The translations under genes and the position numbers were made by a program. Source: Comamonas granuli NBRC 101663 (GTDB lineage Bacteria > Pseudomonadota > Gammaproteobacteria > Burkholderiales > Burkholderiaceae_C). Taken from it: 64,000 nucleotides of DNA. This document shows positions 40,196 through 49,232 of this stretch, piece by piece; the stretch's first letter is position 1; each line of letters starts with the position of its first letter. The stretch lies in contig NZ_BBJX01000010.1 of NCBI RefSeq assembly GCF_000739995.1, forward strand, positions 1 through 64,000, in the 5' to 3' direction. A model generated the notes under the pieces. It did not search any database. It saw only the letters and a program-made list of their open reading frames with translations, and was not told the DNA's origin.

Positions 40196-40235
40196 CGCAC
40201 AGGAGCCACCCGAAAAATGATTGAAGAAGGTGCCG

Positions 40236-40772
40236 ATGGGACTCTCGATTCGCGCCTATGCGCGCCACCGTGGCGTTTCCGACGCGGCGGTGCGCAAGGC
40301 CATCGCGGCGGGCCGCATCACGCCGGAGGCCGACGGCACCGTTGACCCGGATCGCGCCGACGCCGAGTGGGCCCGCAACACCGAAGCGCCGCGCAACGGC
40401 ACGCGGGCCAGGCCCGTGCGCGTGGCCGTACCGCCTGACACCGCACCTGCAGGCGACGGCCCGGCCGCACTCCCTGCGGGTGGTACCTCGCTGCTTCAGG
40501 CCCGCACCGTCAACGAGGTCGTCAAGGCGCAGACCAACAAGGTGCGGCTGGCGCGGCTCAAGGGCGAACTGGTCGAGCGCAATCAGGCCATCGCCCACGT
40601 CTTCAAGCTGGCGCGCGCCGAGCGCGATGCGTGGCTCAACTGGCCTGCGCGCGTGTCAGCGCAGATGGCGGCCAAGCTCGCCATCGACCCGCACACGATG
40701 CACGTCGCGCTGGAAGCCGCCGTGCGCGAGCACTTGCAGGAACTGGGCGATCTGCGCCCGCGAGTGGATTGA
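40236..40772 (+). CDS. Terminase small subunit (Nu1-like)
   Basis: A 178-aa DNA-packaging protein. The N-terminal HTH (SIRAYARHRGVSDAAVRKAI) recognises cos or pac DNA in this family; a Pro/Ala linker follows, then a helical region (QARTVNEVVKAQTNKVRLAR, GELVERNQAIAHVFKLARAE) for contact with the large subunit. I chose ATG 40236 with AAGAAGGTG upstream; the TTG at 40221 is an alternative. It overlaps the large subunit start (TGATG). Confidence 0.82.
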   Translation: MGLSIRAYARHRGVSDAAVRKAIAAGRITPEADGTVDPDRADAEWARNTEAPRNGTRARPVRVAVPPDTAPAGDGPAALPAGGTSLLQARTVNEVVKAQTNKVRLARLKGELVERNQAIAHVFKLARAERDAWLNWPARVSAQMAAKLAIDPHTMHVALEAAVREHLQELGDLRPRVD

Positions 40773-42748
40773 TGGACATCGACTACGAAGGCGCTGCCGA
40801 AATCGCTCGCGCGTGGCGCGAAGGGTTGACGCCCGATCCGCTGCTGTCCGTGTCGGAGTGGTCAGATCGGCACCGAGTGCTCTCCAGCAAGGCGTCCGCC
40901 GAGCCGGGCCGTTGGCGCACGGGGCGCACGCCGTACCTCAAGGCCATCATGGACAGCCTGTCGCCGACTTCGCCGGTCGAACGCGTGGTGTTCATGAAGG
41001 CCGCACAACTCGGCGCGACCGAGATGGGGTCGAACTGGATCGGCTACGTCATCCACCACGCGCCGGGGCCGATGATGGCCGTGTGGCCCACGGTGGAGAT
41101 GGCCAAGCGCAACTCCAAGCAGCGCATCGACCCGCTGATCGAGGAATCGGGCGTGCTGGCCGAACTGATCGCTCCGGCGCGCTCGCGCGATTCGGGCAAC
41201 ACGATTCTGGCCAAGGAATTTCGGGGCGGCGTGCTGGTGATGACGGGCGCGAACAGCGCCGTGGGCCTTCGCTCGATGCCGGTGCGCTACCTGTTCCTCG
41301 ACGAAGTGGACGGCTACCCGCTGGACGTCGAGGGCGAAGGCGATGCTGTTTCTTTGGCCGAGGCGCGCACGCGCACCTTCGCCCGGCGCAAGATCTTCAT
41401 CGTCTCGACGCCGACGATCTCCGGCGCCTCGGCCATCGAGCGCGAGTACGAGGCCAGCGACCAGCGCCGCTACTTCGTGCCATGTCCGCATTGTTCGCAC
41501 CGGCAGTGGCTGCGCTTCGAGCAGTTGCGCTGGGACAAGGGCCAGCCCGCGACGGCAGCCTACGTCTGCGAATCCTGCGACACCGCCATCGCCGAGCACC
41601 ACAAGACCTGGATGCTCGAACACGGCGAATGGCGCGCGATGGCCGACACCTCGGGCAAGACGGCGGGCTTTCACCTGTCGTCGCTCTACAGCCCGGTCGG
41701 CTGGCGCGCGTGGGGCGACATCGCCGCCGCGTGGGAGGCGGCGGTCAGCAAGGAATCCGGATCGGCGGCGGCGATCAAGACCTTCAAGAACACCGAACTC
41801 GGTGAGACGTGGGTCGAGGAAGGCGAGACGCCCGACTGGCAGCGGCTGGTCGAGCGCCGCGAGGACTATCGGCTGGGCAGCGTGCCGCTGGGCGGCCTGC
41901 TGCTGGTGGGTGGCGCGGACGTGCAGAAGGATCGCATCGAAGTTTCGGTCTGGGCCTTCGGGCGCGGCAAGGAGGCGTGGCTGGTCGAACACCGCGTGCT
42001 GATGGGCGACACCGCCCGCGAGCAGGTGTGGCAGCGGCTGGCAGAAATGCTCGGCGAGCACTGGACGCACGCCAGCGGCACGGTGATGCCACTGGCCCGC
42101 TTCGCGCTGGACACCGGTTTTGCGACGCAGGAGGCGTACAGCTTCGTGCGCGCCAGCCATGACGCGCGCGTGATGGCGGTCAAGGGCGTGGCGCGCGGCG
42201 CAGCGCTGATCGGCACGCCGACGGCGGTGGACATGACGGCGGGCGGCAAGCGGCTGCGCCGTGGCATCAAGGTGTTCACGGTGGCGGTCGGCATCGCCAA
42301 GCTGGAGCTTTACAACAACCTGCGCAAGGCGGCGAATGTCGGCGAGGACGGCGTCACCACGGCGTTTCCTGCGGGCTTCATCCACCTGCCCAAGATCGAC
42401 GCCGAGTTCATCCAGCAGCTCTGCGCCGAGCAACTGATCACTCGCCGCGACCGCAACGGCTTCCCCGTGCGTGAATGGCAAAAGATGCGCGAGCGCAATG
42501 AAGCGCTCGACTGCTACGTCTATGCCCGCGCCGCTGCGGCGGCGGCAGGGCTGGATCGCTTCGAGGAGCGCCATTGGCGCGAACTGGAGCGGCAACTCGG
42601 GGTGGCGTCCCCATCGGACGACCCGCCACCCCTGAACGACATCGAACTCAACGAGGCCACCCATCGCGGTGGCCTCGCTGTCTCTGGCACCCGCAACAGC
42701 AGCAAGAGCGGTCGGCGCGTCATCAAGAGCCGATGGCTGACCCGATGA
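40772..42748 (+). CDS. Terminase large subunit, GpA family
   Basis: A 658-aa packaging motor and nuclease. The Walker A-like segment is RVVFMKAAQLGATEMGSNW (about residues 71-89) and Walker B is RYLFLDEVDGYP (about 171-182). Two CxxC pairs (CPHCSHRQ near 239, CESCDTA near 267) form the GpA zinc region. The C-terminal nuclease domain starts around LLLVGGADVQKDRIEVSVWA. The lambda-like family implies cos packaging, probably near the start of the terminase genes. Confidence 0.94.
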   Translation: MDIDYEGAAEIARAWREGLTPDPLLSVSEWSDRHRVLSSKASAEPGRWRTGRTPYLKAIMDSLSPTSPVERVVFMKAAQLGATEMGSNWIGYVIHHAPGPMMAVWPTVEMAKRNSKQRIDPLIEESGVLAELIAPARSRDSGNTILAKEFRGGVLVMTGANSAVGLRSMPVRYLFLDEVDGYPLDVEGEGDAVSLAEARTRTFARRKIFIVSTPTISGASAIEREYEASDQRRYFVPCPHCSHRQWLRFEQLRWDKGQPATAAYVCESCDTAIAEHHKTWMLEHGEWRAMADTSGKTAGFHLSSLYSPVGWRAWGDIAAAWEAAVSKESGSAAAIKTFKNTELGETWVEEGETPDWQRLVERREDYRLGSVPLGGLLLVGGADVQKDRIEVSVWAFGRGKEAWLVEHRVLMGDTAREQVWQRLAEMLGEHWTHASGTVMPLARFALDTGFATQEAYSFVRASHDARVMAVKGVARGAALIGTPTAVDMTAGGKRLRRGIKVFTVAVGIAKLELYNNLRKAANVGEDGVTTAFPAGFIHLPKIDAEFIQQLCAEQLITRRDRNGFPVREWQKMRERNEALDCYVYARAAAAAAGLDRFEERHWRELERQLGVASPSDDPPPLNDIELNEATHRGGLAVSGTRNSSKSGRRVIKSRWLTR

Positions 42749-42755
42749 GGAACCC

Positions 42756-42959
42756 GTGAGCTACACCCGCAAACAACTCGATGCGCTCAAGAAGGCGCTG
42801 GCCACCGGCGAGCGCCGCGTGAGCTTCGGCGACAAGACGGTCGAGTACCGCAGCGTCGCCGAACTGCAGGCCGCGATCCGCTCGGTCGAAGCCGAGATCG
42901 CGCGCGGCGCGGGCGCGGCCAAGCGCCAGATCCGCATCACCACGGGCAAGGGCTTCTGA
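42756..42959 (+). CDS. Head-tail joining protein gpW
   Basis: A 67-aa protein matching lambda gpW in length and pattern (YTRKQLDALKKALATGERRV, YRSVAELQAAIRSVEAEI). It fills the portal vertex before tail attachment. It starts at GTG 42756, 7 nt after the terminase, and ends 1 nt before the portal gene. Confidence 0.9.
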   Translation: MSYTRKQLDALKKALATGERRVSFGDKTVEYRSVAELQAAIRSVEAEIARGAGAAKRQIRITTGKGF

Positions 42960-42960
42960 C

Positions 42961-44496
42961 ATGGCGTGGTTCGCCCAAACCGTCCGTCGCCTGTTCGGTC
43001 AGTCGCCCGTCCACGAGGCCGCGGGCCGTGGCCGTCGCGCGCTGGCGTGGATGCCCGGCAACCCCGGCGCGGTGGCCGCGATGCTGGCCACCAGCACCGA
43101 ACTGCGCATCAAGAGCCGCGACCTCGTGCGCCGCAATGCCTGGGCGCAGGCGGGCATCGAAGCCTTTGTCGCCAACGCGGTCGGCACCGGCATCAAGCCG
43201 CAGAGCCTGTCGGGTGATGAGCAGTTCAAGACCGAAGTGCAGGCGCTGTGGCGCGACTGGGTCGAGGAAGCCGACGCCGCAGGCCAGACCGATTTCTACG
43301 GCCTGCAGTCGCTGGCCTGCCGGGCGATGCTCGAAGGCGGCGAATGCCTGATCCGGCTACGCCCGCGCCGCCCGGAGGATGGTCTGGCCGTGCCCCTGCA
43401 ACTTCAGTTGCTGGAGTCCGAACACCTGCCGATGCACCTCAATACCGATTTGCCGTCCGGCAACGTGGTGCGCTCGGGCATCGAGTTCGACGCGATGGGG
43501 CGGCGCATGGCCTACCACCTGTACCGCTCGCATCCCGAAGACGGCGGCCTCGCGCCGATGTCGGGCCAGGGCGGCATGGACACGGTGCGCGTCGATGCGC
43601 GCGAAGTGATCCACCTGTACCGCGTGCTGCGCCCCGGCCAGATTCGCGGCGAACCCTGGTTGTCGCGCGCGCTGGTCAAGCTCAACGAACTCGACCAGTA
43701 CGACGACGCCGAGCTGGTGCGCAAGAAAACCGCCGCGATGTTCGCGGGCTTCGTCACGCGCGCCAACCCCGAGGACAACCTGATGGGCGAAGGCGCGGCT
43801 GACGGCGGCGGCATCGCGCTGGCCGGGCTGGAACCCGGCACCTTGCAGATTCTGGAGCCGGGCGAGGACATCAAGTTCTCCGATCCGGCCGACGTGGGCG
43901 GTTCGTACTCCGAGTTCCTGCGCACCCAGTTCCGCGCGGTGGCTGCCGCCATCGGCATCACCTACGAGCAACTGACCGGCGACCTGACGGGCGTGAACTA
44001 TTCAAGCATCCGCGCCGGGATGCTGGAGTTCCGCCGCCGCTGCGAGATGGTGCAGCACGGTGTGCTGGTGCATCAGCTGTGCCGCCCGGTGTGGGCGGCG
44101 TGGATGAAGCAGGCCGTGCTCGCGGGCGCGCTCGATGCGCCGGGCTTTGCGCGCGGGGGCGCTGCACGACGCCGCCAGTACCTCGCCGCCAAGTGGGTGC
44201 CGCAGGGTTGGCAGTGGGTCGATCCGGAGAAGGAATTCAAGGCCATGTTGCTGGCCATCCGCTCCGGCCTGATGTCGCGCTCGGAAGCCATCTCGGCCAA
44301 CGGCTACGACGCCGAGGACGTCGACCGCGAAATCGCCGCCGACAACCAGCGCGCCGACGACCTCGGCCTGATCTTCGATTCCGACCCTCGCTACACGTCC
44401 CGCGAGGGCTCGTCGCGTGACGCCGTGGAAGACGCACTGCTGGCCGATGCCGTGCCCGGCACGCCCAGCCAGTCCAGCCCGAAGGACACCCCATGA
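42961..44496 (+). CDS. Portal protein, lambda gpB family
   Basis: A 511-aa portal forming the DNA gateway. Typical family features are RDLVRRNAWAQAGIEAFVAN, VIHLYRVLRPGQIRGEPWLS and the C-terminal TYEQLTGDLTGVNYSSIRAG. It overlaps the protease gene by 4 nt. Length and order (gpW, portal, protease) are lambda-like. Confidence 0.94.
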   Translation: MAWFAQTVRRLFGQSPVHEAAGRGRRALAWMPGNPGAVAAMLATSTELRIKSRDLVRRNAWAQAGIEAFVANAVGTGIKPQSLSGDEQFKTEVQALWRDWVEEADAAGQTDFYGLQSLACRAMLEGGECLIRLRPRRPEDGLAVPLQLQLLESEHLPMHLNTDLPSGNVVRSGIEFDAMGRRMAYHLYRSHPEDGGLAPMSGQGGMDTVRVDAREVIHLYRVLRPGQIRGEPWLSRALVKLNELDQYDDAELVRKKTAAMFAGFVTRANPEDNLMGEGAADGGGIALAGLEPGTLQILEPGEDIKFSDPADVGGSYSEFLRTQFRAVAAAIGITYEQLTGDLTGVNYSSIRAGMLEFRRRCEMVQHGVLVHQLCRPVWAAWMKQAVLAGALDAPGFARGGAARRRQYLAAKWVPQGWQWVDPEKEFKAMLLAIRSGLMSRSEAISANGYDAEDVDREIAADNQRADDLGLIFDSDPRYTSREGSSRDAVEDALLADAVPGTPSQSSPKDTP

Positions 44497-45737
44497 ACCT
44501 GCTGCCCCATCTGTCGGCGCGCCTCTTCGGCGTGCCGCTGGCGATCCATCGCCCCAAGCTCGACGTCATCTTGGCCGTGCTGGGCCCGCGCGTCGCGTAT
44601 CGACAGAACACTGCCGATCTGGCCGCCGCGCCGGGCTTCACGCCTCCGACACGGGCCGCGTCCGCATCGTCGCCCGGCGTGGCGGTCATCCCGATCCACG
44701 GCACGCTGGTGCGCCGCACGGTCGGGCTGGAAGCCGAATCGGGTCTGAACAGCTACGCGACCCTCACGCAGCTGCTGGACTCGGCCCTCGGCAACCCGGC
44801 GGTGTCGGCCATCCTGCTGGACATCGATTCGCCTGGCGGCGAATCCGGCGGCGTGTTCGACCTGGCCGACCGCATCCGCGCGGCCAGCCAGATCAAGCCG
44901 GTCTGGGCCGTCGCCAACGACATGGCCTTCTCGGCCGCCTACGCGTTGGCGTCCGCCGCCAGCCGGGTGTTCGTCTCGCGCACCGGCGGCGTCGGCTCCA
45001 TCGGCGTCATTGCGATGCACGTCGACCAGTCCGAGAAGGACGCGCAGGACGGCCTTCACTACACCGCCGTGTTCGCGGGCGACCGCAAGAACGACCTCAA
45101 CCCGCACGAGCCGATGTCTGGCGAGGCCCACGCCTTCCTCAAGGCCGAGGTCAATCGTATCTACGGCCTGTTCGTCGAGACGGTGGCCCGCCACCGTGGC
45201 TTGGAGCCTTCCGCCGTGCGCGACACCGAGGCTGGTCTGTTCTTCGGACAGGCCGCCGTCGCCATGGGTCTTGCCGATGCCGTCGGCAGCTTCGACGACG
45301 CGCTGGCGCAGCTCCACGCATCCCTGTCCCCCAACCCGACTCCGGTGGCTGCTGCCACGCGGGCGGGCCCTTTGTGCAACCACCCCCAGGAGTCATTGAT
45401 GAATGATCGAACCGACCCCGCTGCTCTTGATCGGCCTCTTGCTGATCCTGCTGGCAGTGCTCCTCAACCGCCCGCCGCCGTCACGTTGAGCGTGGCCGAC
45501 GCCATCGAGATCGCGCAGACCTGCACGCTCGCCGGTCGCACCGACCTGATCGCGGGCTTTCTCGAAACCAACACCGCACCCGCCACGGTGCGCAGCCGAT
45601 TGCTCGCCGCACAGGCCGAAGCCAGTCCGGAAATCAGCAGCCGCATCACGCCCGACGCCGCGCGTCCCACCGCCAGCAACGCGCTGATCGATGCGGCCAA
45701 GAACCTCGCCGCGCAGTCCGCCAAGAAGGAGATCTGA
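44493..45737 (+). CDS. S49-type head maturation protease with fused scaffold region
   Basis: A 414-aa protein. The protease domain (about residues 60-290) shows VAVIPIHGTLVRR, LLDIDSPGGESGG, the nucleophile Ser147 in NDMAFSAAYALASAAS and Lys217 in AHAFLKAEVNRIYG. From about residue 303 it continues into an Ala/Pro-rich, helical region like the lambda scaffold Nu3. An internal ATG begins exactly there (see the nested gene). It processes the portal and scaffold during head assembly. Confidence 0.92.
   Translation: MNLLPHLSARLFGVPLAIHRPKLDVILAVLGPRVAYRQNTADLAAAPGFTPPTRAASASSPGVAVIPIHGTLVRRTVGLEAESGLNSYATLTQLLDSALGNPAVSAILLDIDSPGGESGGVFDLADRIRAASQIKPVWAVANDMAFSAAYALASAASRVFVSRTGGVGSIGVIAMHVDQSEKDAQDGLHYTAVFAGDRKNDLNPHEPMSGEAHAFLKAEVNRIYGLFVETVARHRGLEPSAVRDTEAGLFFGQAAVAMGLADAVGSFDDALAQLHASLSPNPTPVAAATRAGPLCNHPQESLMNDRTDPAALDRPLADPAGSAPQPPAAVTLSVADAIEIAQTCTLAGRTDLIAGFLETNTAPATVRSRLLAAQAEASPEISSRITPDAARPTASNALIDAAKNLAAQSAKKEI
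45399..45737 (+). CDS. Nested scaffolding protein (Nu3-like, internal start)
   Basis: In frame within the protease gene, ATG 45399 (MNDRTDP) is preceded by AGGAG (45388-45392) at 6 nt, a strong ribosome-binding site in the middle of a coding region. The product is 112 aa, made of a Pro-rich start and helices (LSVADAIEIAQTCTLAGRTD, LIDAAKNLAAQSAKKEI). Lambda C and Nu3 have the same arrangement, so independent production of scaffold is very likely. Confidence 0.78.
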   Translation: MNDRTDPAALDRPLADPAGSAPQPPAAVTLSVADAIEIAQTCTLAGRTDLIAGFLETNTAPATVRSRLLAAQAEASPEISSRITPDAARPTASNALIDAAKNLAAQSAKKEI

Positions 45738-45738
45738 A

Positions 45739-46116
45739 ATGCCCGTCCTCGCCGAACCGCTGAATCTGGGCGATCTGCTCAAGTACGAAGCGCCCAACCT
45801 CTACTCGCGCGACCGCGTCACCGTCACCTCCGGCCAGAACCTGCCGTTGGGCACGGTGCTCGGCATCGTCACTGCTTCCGGCAAATACAAGCAGATCGAC
45901 CCGTCCGCCGAAGACGGCACACAGGTTGCCGCCGCCGTGCTGCTGCAAGCCTGCGATGCGTCGCTCGGCGACCGCGATGACGGCCTCGTCGTTGCGCGTC
46001 ACGCCATCGTCGCCGACCACGCGCTCGCGTGGCCCGACGCCATCACCAACTCCGAAAAACTCACCGCCTTGGCGCAGCTCAAGGCGCTGGGCGTGCTCGT
46101 CCGCCAAGGAGCCTGA
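45739..46116 (+). CDS. Head decoration protein (gpD-like)
   Basis: A 125-aa capsid-stabilising protein. Motifs are SRDRVTVTSGQNLPLGTVLG and QVAAAVLLQACDASLGDRDD, typical of the HDPD family. It lies 1 nt after the protease/scaffold stop and 2 nt before the major capsid gene. Confidence 0.9.
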   Translation: MPVLAEPLNLGDLLKYEAPNLYSRDRVTVTSGQNLPLGTVLGIVTASGKYKQIDPSAEDGTQVAAAVLLQACDASLGDRDDGLVVARHAIVADHALAWPDAITNSEKLTALAQLKALGVLVRQGA

Positions 46117-46118
46117 CC

Positions 46119-47123
46119 ATGAACAACCCCTTCGGCAATCCCGCGTTCTCGATGGCGGCGCTGACCGCCGCGATCAACATCCTGCCCAACCGCTACGGGC
46201 GACTCGAAGAACTGAACCTGATGCCCGCCAAACCCGTGCGTCAGCGCCAGATCGTCGTCGAGGAAATGAACGGTGTGCTCAACCTGCTGCCCACGTTGCC
46301 CCCGGGTTCGCCCGGCACGGTCGGCAAGCGTGGCAAACGCAATCTGCGCTCCTTCGTCGTGCCGCACATCCCGCACGATGACGTGGTGTTGCCCGAAGAA
46401 GTGCAAGGCATCCGCGCCTTCGGTTCGGAAACCGAAACCGAGACGGTCGCGGGGGTCATCGCGCGCCATCTCGAGACCATGCGCAATAAGCACGCGATCA
46501 CGCTGGAGCACCTGCGCATGGGCGCGCTCAAGGGCGTGATCCTCGACGCCGACGGCAGCGAACTGGTCGATCTGTTCGATGCCTTCGACATCACGCCGCA
46601 GGCGGTGTCCTTCGAACTGGGCACGGCGGGCACCAACGTCAAGGCCAAGTGCGGCACATTGCTGTCCACCATCGAGGACAACCTCAAGGGTGAGTTCATG
46701 AACGGCGTCCACTGCCTGTGTTCGCCGGAGTTCTTCGCCGCGCTCACCGGCCACGCGAAAGTCGAGAAGGCGTTCGAGAACTGGCAGAACGGCGCGATCC
46801 TCATCAACGACATCCGTCGCGGCTTCACCTACGGCGGCATCACCTTCGAGGAGTACCGGGGCCAGGCCACCGATGCCAACGGCACCGTGCGCCGCTTCAT
46901 CGCCGCTGGCGAGGCGCACGCCTTCCCGCTGGGCACCATCGACACCTTCGGCACCTACTTCGCACCGGCGGATTTCAACGAAACCGTCAACACGGTCGGC
47001 CAGCCGCTGTACGCCAAGCAGGAACCGCGCAAGTTCGACCGTGGCACCGATCTGCACACGCAGTCCAACCCGCTGCCGATGTGCCATCGCCCCGGTGTGC
47101 TGGTGAAGCTGACGGTGGCGTGA
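46119..47123 (+). CDS. Major capsid protein, lambda gpE family
   Basis: The 334-aa capsid protein has family landmarks RNLRSFVVPHIPHDDVVLPE and EVQGIRAFGSETETETVAGV, then NGVHCLCSPEFFAALTGH and EYRGQATDANGTVRRFIAAG. It forms the T=7 type shell with gpD. Its stop overlaps the next gene (TGATG). Confidence 0.94.
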   Translation: MNNPFGNPAFSMAALTAAINILPNRYGRLEELNLMPAKPVRQRQIVVEEMNGVLNLLPTLPPGSPGTVGKRGKRNLRSFVVPHIPHDDVVLPEEVQGIRAFGSETETETVAGVIARHLETMRNKHAITLEHLRMGALKGVILDADGSELVDLFDAFDITPQAVSFELGTAGTNVKAKCGTLLSTIEDNLKGEFMNGVHCLCSPEFFAALTGHAKVEKAFENWQNGAILINDIRRGFTYGGITFEEYRGQATDANGTVRRFIAAGEAHAFPLGTIDTFGTYFAPADFNETVNTVGQPLYAKQEPRKFDRGTDLHTQSNPLPMCHRPGVLVKLTVA

Positions 47124-47422
47124 TGGGCCTCGTCGAACAGGTCTATGCAGCTGCCGCCAACGCGGGCCTGACGGTGCGCTGCCGCTGGACGCCTGCGGGC
47201 AGTCCGGCCAAGACGCAGCAGGTGGGCTTCTCTGCGCCCGACGACACCGTGCTCGATGGGCTGGCTTTGAGCACCGACTACGCGATGACCTATCCCGCGT
47301 CGGGCCTCGATGGACTGGCCGTGCGCGACGTGGTGGTCATCGACGGCCACAGCTATCAGGTGAGCGACATCCGGGCCATCGGCGACGGTTCGGAAATGCG
47401 CGCCAAGCTCACCCGGCTCTGA
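47123..47422 (+). CDS. Head-tail joining protein (FII/Phage_attach-like)
   Basis: A 99-aa protein, mostly strands (DTVLDGLALSTDYAMTYPAS, VRDVVVIDGHSYQVSDIRAI). Size, fold pattern and position right after the capsid match the lambda FII attachment family. It overlaps the capsid stop. Confidence 0.75.
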   Translation: MGLVEQVYAAAANAGLTVRCRWTPAGSPAKTQQVGFSAPDDTVLDGLALSTDYAMTYPASGLDGLAVRDVVVIDGHSYQVSDIRAIGDGSEMRAKLTRL

Positions 47423-47426
47423 CGCC

Positions 47427-47873
47427 ATGTCCGCCCACTCGATCCGCGAGCGGATTCTGCTCGCAGTGCTTGATGCTGTCCGCGCGCCGGTGGAAACGCT
47501 CGGAGCCACGCTGCACCGCTCGCCCACGGTGGCGATCAGCCGGGAGCAATGCCCGGCGCTGGTGGTGTTCCCCGAATCCGATGCCATCACCGAACGCGCC
47601 AACGACCGCGTGACACGCGTGTTGACCGTCCGCCTCGTCGCGCTAGCTCGCGCCGTGCCGCCTGCCATCCCGGAAACCGAAGCCGACCGGCTGCTCACCG
47701 CCACCCACGCCGCGCTGCTGGCCGACGGGAATCTGGGCGGTCTTTGCCTCGGCATCCGCGAACAGGAATGCGAGTGGGACGTGGAAGACGCCGACGCGGT
47801 GGCCGCCGCGATTCCGGCGCGCTACGCGATCACCTACCGGACGCTGGCCAGCGATCTCTCAACCACTGGATGA
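47427..47873 (+). CDS. Putative tail terminator / minor tail protein
   Basis: A 148-aa protein. The helix at the start (SAHSIRERILLAVLDAVRAP), a beta strand (QCPALVVFPESD) and the RVLTVRLVALARAVPP segment resemble gpU/tail-completion proteins. Position between head joiner and tail tube fits. Family not certain. Confidence 0.65.
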   Translation: MSAHSIRERILLAVLDAVRAPVETLGATLHRSPTVAISREQCPALVVFPESDAITERANDRVTRVLTVRLVALARAVPPAIPETEADRLLTATHAALLADGNLGGLCLGIREQECEWDVEDADAVAAAIPARYAITYRTLASDLSTTG

Positions 47874-47878
47874 CACCC

Positions 47879-48079
47879 ATGACCTCAATCGTCTTGACAC
47901 GCCCGCACACGCACGCGGGCAAGTCCTTCAAGGCAGGCGAACGGCTCGATGTGGATGGCGGCACTGCCGATTGGCTGGTCGCCAACGGCATAGCCCGGCA
48001 CGTCACCGAGCCGTCCGCCGCCGCCGCCCGCATCGACGCCGATCCCAAACCCGTTCAACGCAAGGAATCCAAATCATGA
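47879..48079 (+). CDS. DUF7210 family small protein
   Basis: A 66-aa protein: LTRPHTHAGKSFKAGERLDV and a W-L-V-A-N-G-I-A motif, matching the DUF7210 pattern of short phage proteins found before the tail tube gene. Function unknown. It overlaps the tail tube start by ATGA. Confidence 0.7.
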   Translation: MTSIVLTRPHTHAGKSFKAGERLDVDGGTADWLVANGIARHVTEPSAAAARIDADPKPVQRKESKS

Positions 48080-48828
48080 GCACCTACGCCAGTTTTCAGG
48101 GCCGCGTCTTCCTCGGTAAACGCGACGAATCCGGCCAGCCCATCGAAGTGCGCTCGCCCGGCAACGTCGCCGAGCTGAAGCTCTCGCTCAAGACCGACGT
48201 GCTGGAGCACTACGAAAGCCAGACCGGCCAGCGATCGCTCGACCATCGCATGGTCAAGCAGAAGTCGGCCACGGTGAACCTCACCATCGAGGAATTCACC
48301 AAGGAAAACCTCGCGCTGGCGCTCTACGGTAACCATGTCACCGGCAGCACCGGTTCTGTCACCGCTGAAACCGTCGGTGGCGCGACGCCCATCATCGGCG
48401 ACCGCTACTTCTTCGCGCATCCGAAGGTGTCGGCGGTGGTCATCACGGATTCGGCAGGCACGCCCGCGACGCTCACCGCAGGCACGCACTACACGGTGGA
48501 CACCGATTTCGGTGCCCTCCAGTTTCTGGATACCACCGGCTTCACCGCACCGTTCAAGGCCGCCTACACCTACGGTGCGGCCACCGAGATCGGCATCTTC
48601 ACGCAGGCGCTGCCGGAGCGCTTCCTTCGGCTGGAAGGCATCAACACCGCGCAGGGCAACGCCAAGGTGCTGGTCGAGCTGTACCGCGTGGCCTTCGATC
48701 CTTTGAAGGAAATCTCCTTTATCTCGGACGAGTACAACAAGTTCGAGCTGGAAGGCTCGCTGCTCGCCGACAACACCAAGCCCTATGACGCGGTGCTGGG
48801 CCAGTTCGGCCGCATCGTGCAGCTGTGA
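48076..48828 (+). CDS. Major tail tube protein
   Basis: A 250-aa protein. It has strand-rich segments (GRVFLGKRDESGQPIEVRSP, ATVNLTIEEFTKENLALALY) and ends with EISFISDEYNKFELEGSLLA, a pattern of tail tube proteins with an inserted Ig-like part. It lies just before the frameshifted chaperones and tape measure, the expected siphophage order. Confidence 0.82.
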   Translation: MSTYASFQGRVFLGKRDESGQPIEVRSPGNVAELKLSLKTDVLEHYESQTGQRSLDHRMVKQKSATVNLTIEEFTKENLALALYGNHVTGSTGSVTAETVGGATPIIGDRYFFAHPKVSAVVITDSAGTPATLTAGTHYTVDTDFGALQFLDTTGFTAPFKAAYTYGAATEIGIFTQALPERFLRLEGINTAQGNAKVLVELYRVAFDPLKEISFISDEYNKFELEGSLLADNTKPYDAVLGQFGRIVQL

Positions 48829-48839
48829 AGGAGCGTGCC

Positions 48840-49232
48840 ATGAGCGATCTGGACGCACTCGTTCCGCAGGCCGTGGAACTGGTCATCGACGGCGAGCCAC
48901 TGGCCATCAGGCCGCTCAAGGTCGGGCAGTTGCCCGCCTTCCTGCGTGCCATCACGCCGGTGATGCAGTACCTCGGGGGCGACGGCATCGACTGGCTGGC
49001 CCTTTTCGGTGAGCGCGGCGACGACCTGCTGACGGCGGTGTCGATTGCCGTCGGCAAACCGCGCGAATGGGTCGATGCGCTCGACGCCGACCAGGCCATC
49101 CTGCTGGCAGCCAAGGTGATCGAGGTCAACGCAGATTTTTTTACGCGGACGGTGATGCCAAGGCTCGACGGCCTGATCGCGCAGACCAGCGCGGTGGCGG
49201 TCACGGCTGGTTCGACGCCGTCCAGCACCTGA
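48840..49232 (+). CDS. Tail assembly chaperone, short form (G-like)
   Basis: A 130-aa protein with PLAIRPLKVGQLPAFLRAIT and LLTAVSIAVGKPREWVDALD. Like lambda gpG it should coat the tape measure during tube assembly. AAGGAG precedes ATG 48840. Within its 3' part is the heptamer T TTT TTT, where part of the ribosomes should shift into the -1 frame to make the longer GT form. Confidence 0.83.
   Translation: MSDLDALVPQAVELVIDGEPLAIRPLKVGQLPAFLRAITPVMQYLGGDGIDWLALFGERGDDLLTAVSIAVGKPREWVDALDADQAILLAAKVIEVNADFFTRTVMPRLDGLIAQTSAVAVTAGSTPSST

Noticed and set aside
39808-40217. Short plus-strand peptides starting MNALF encoded by copies B and C of the 44-bp element.
   Set aside because: Copy A has no start codon in that frame, ribosome-binding sites are poor and the distance to minus-strand starts is what is conserved, so a DNA or promoter element is the simpler reading.
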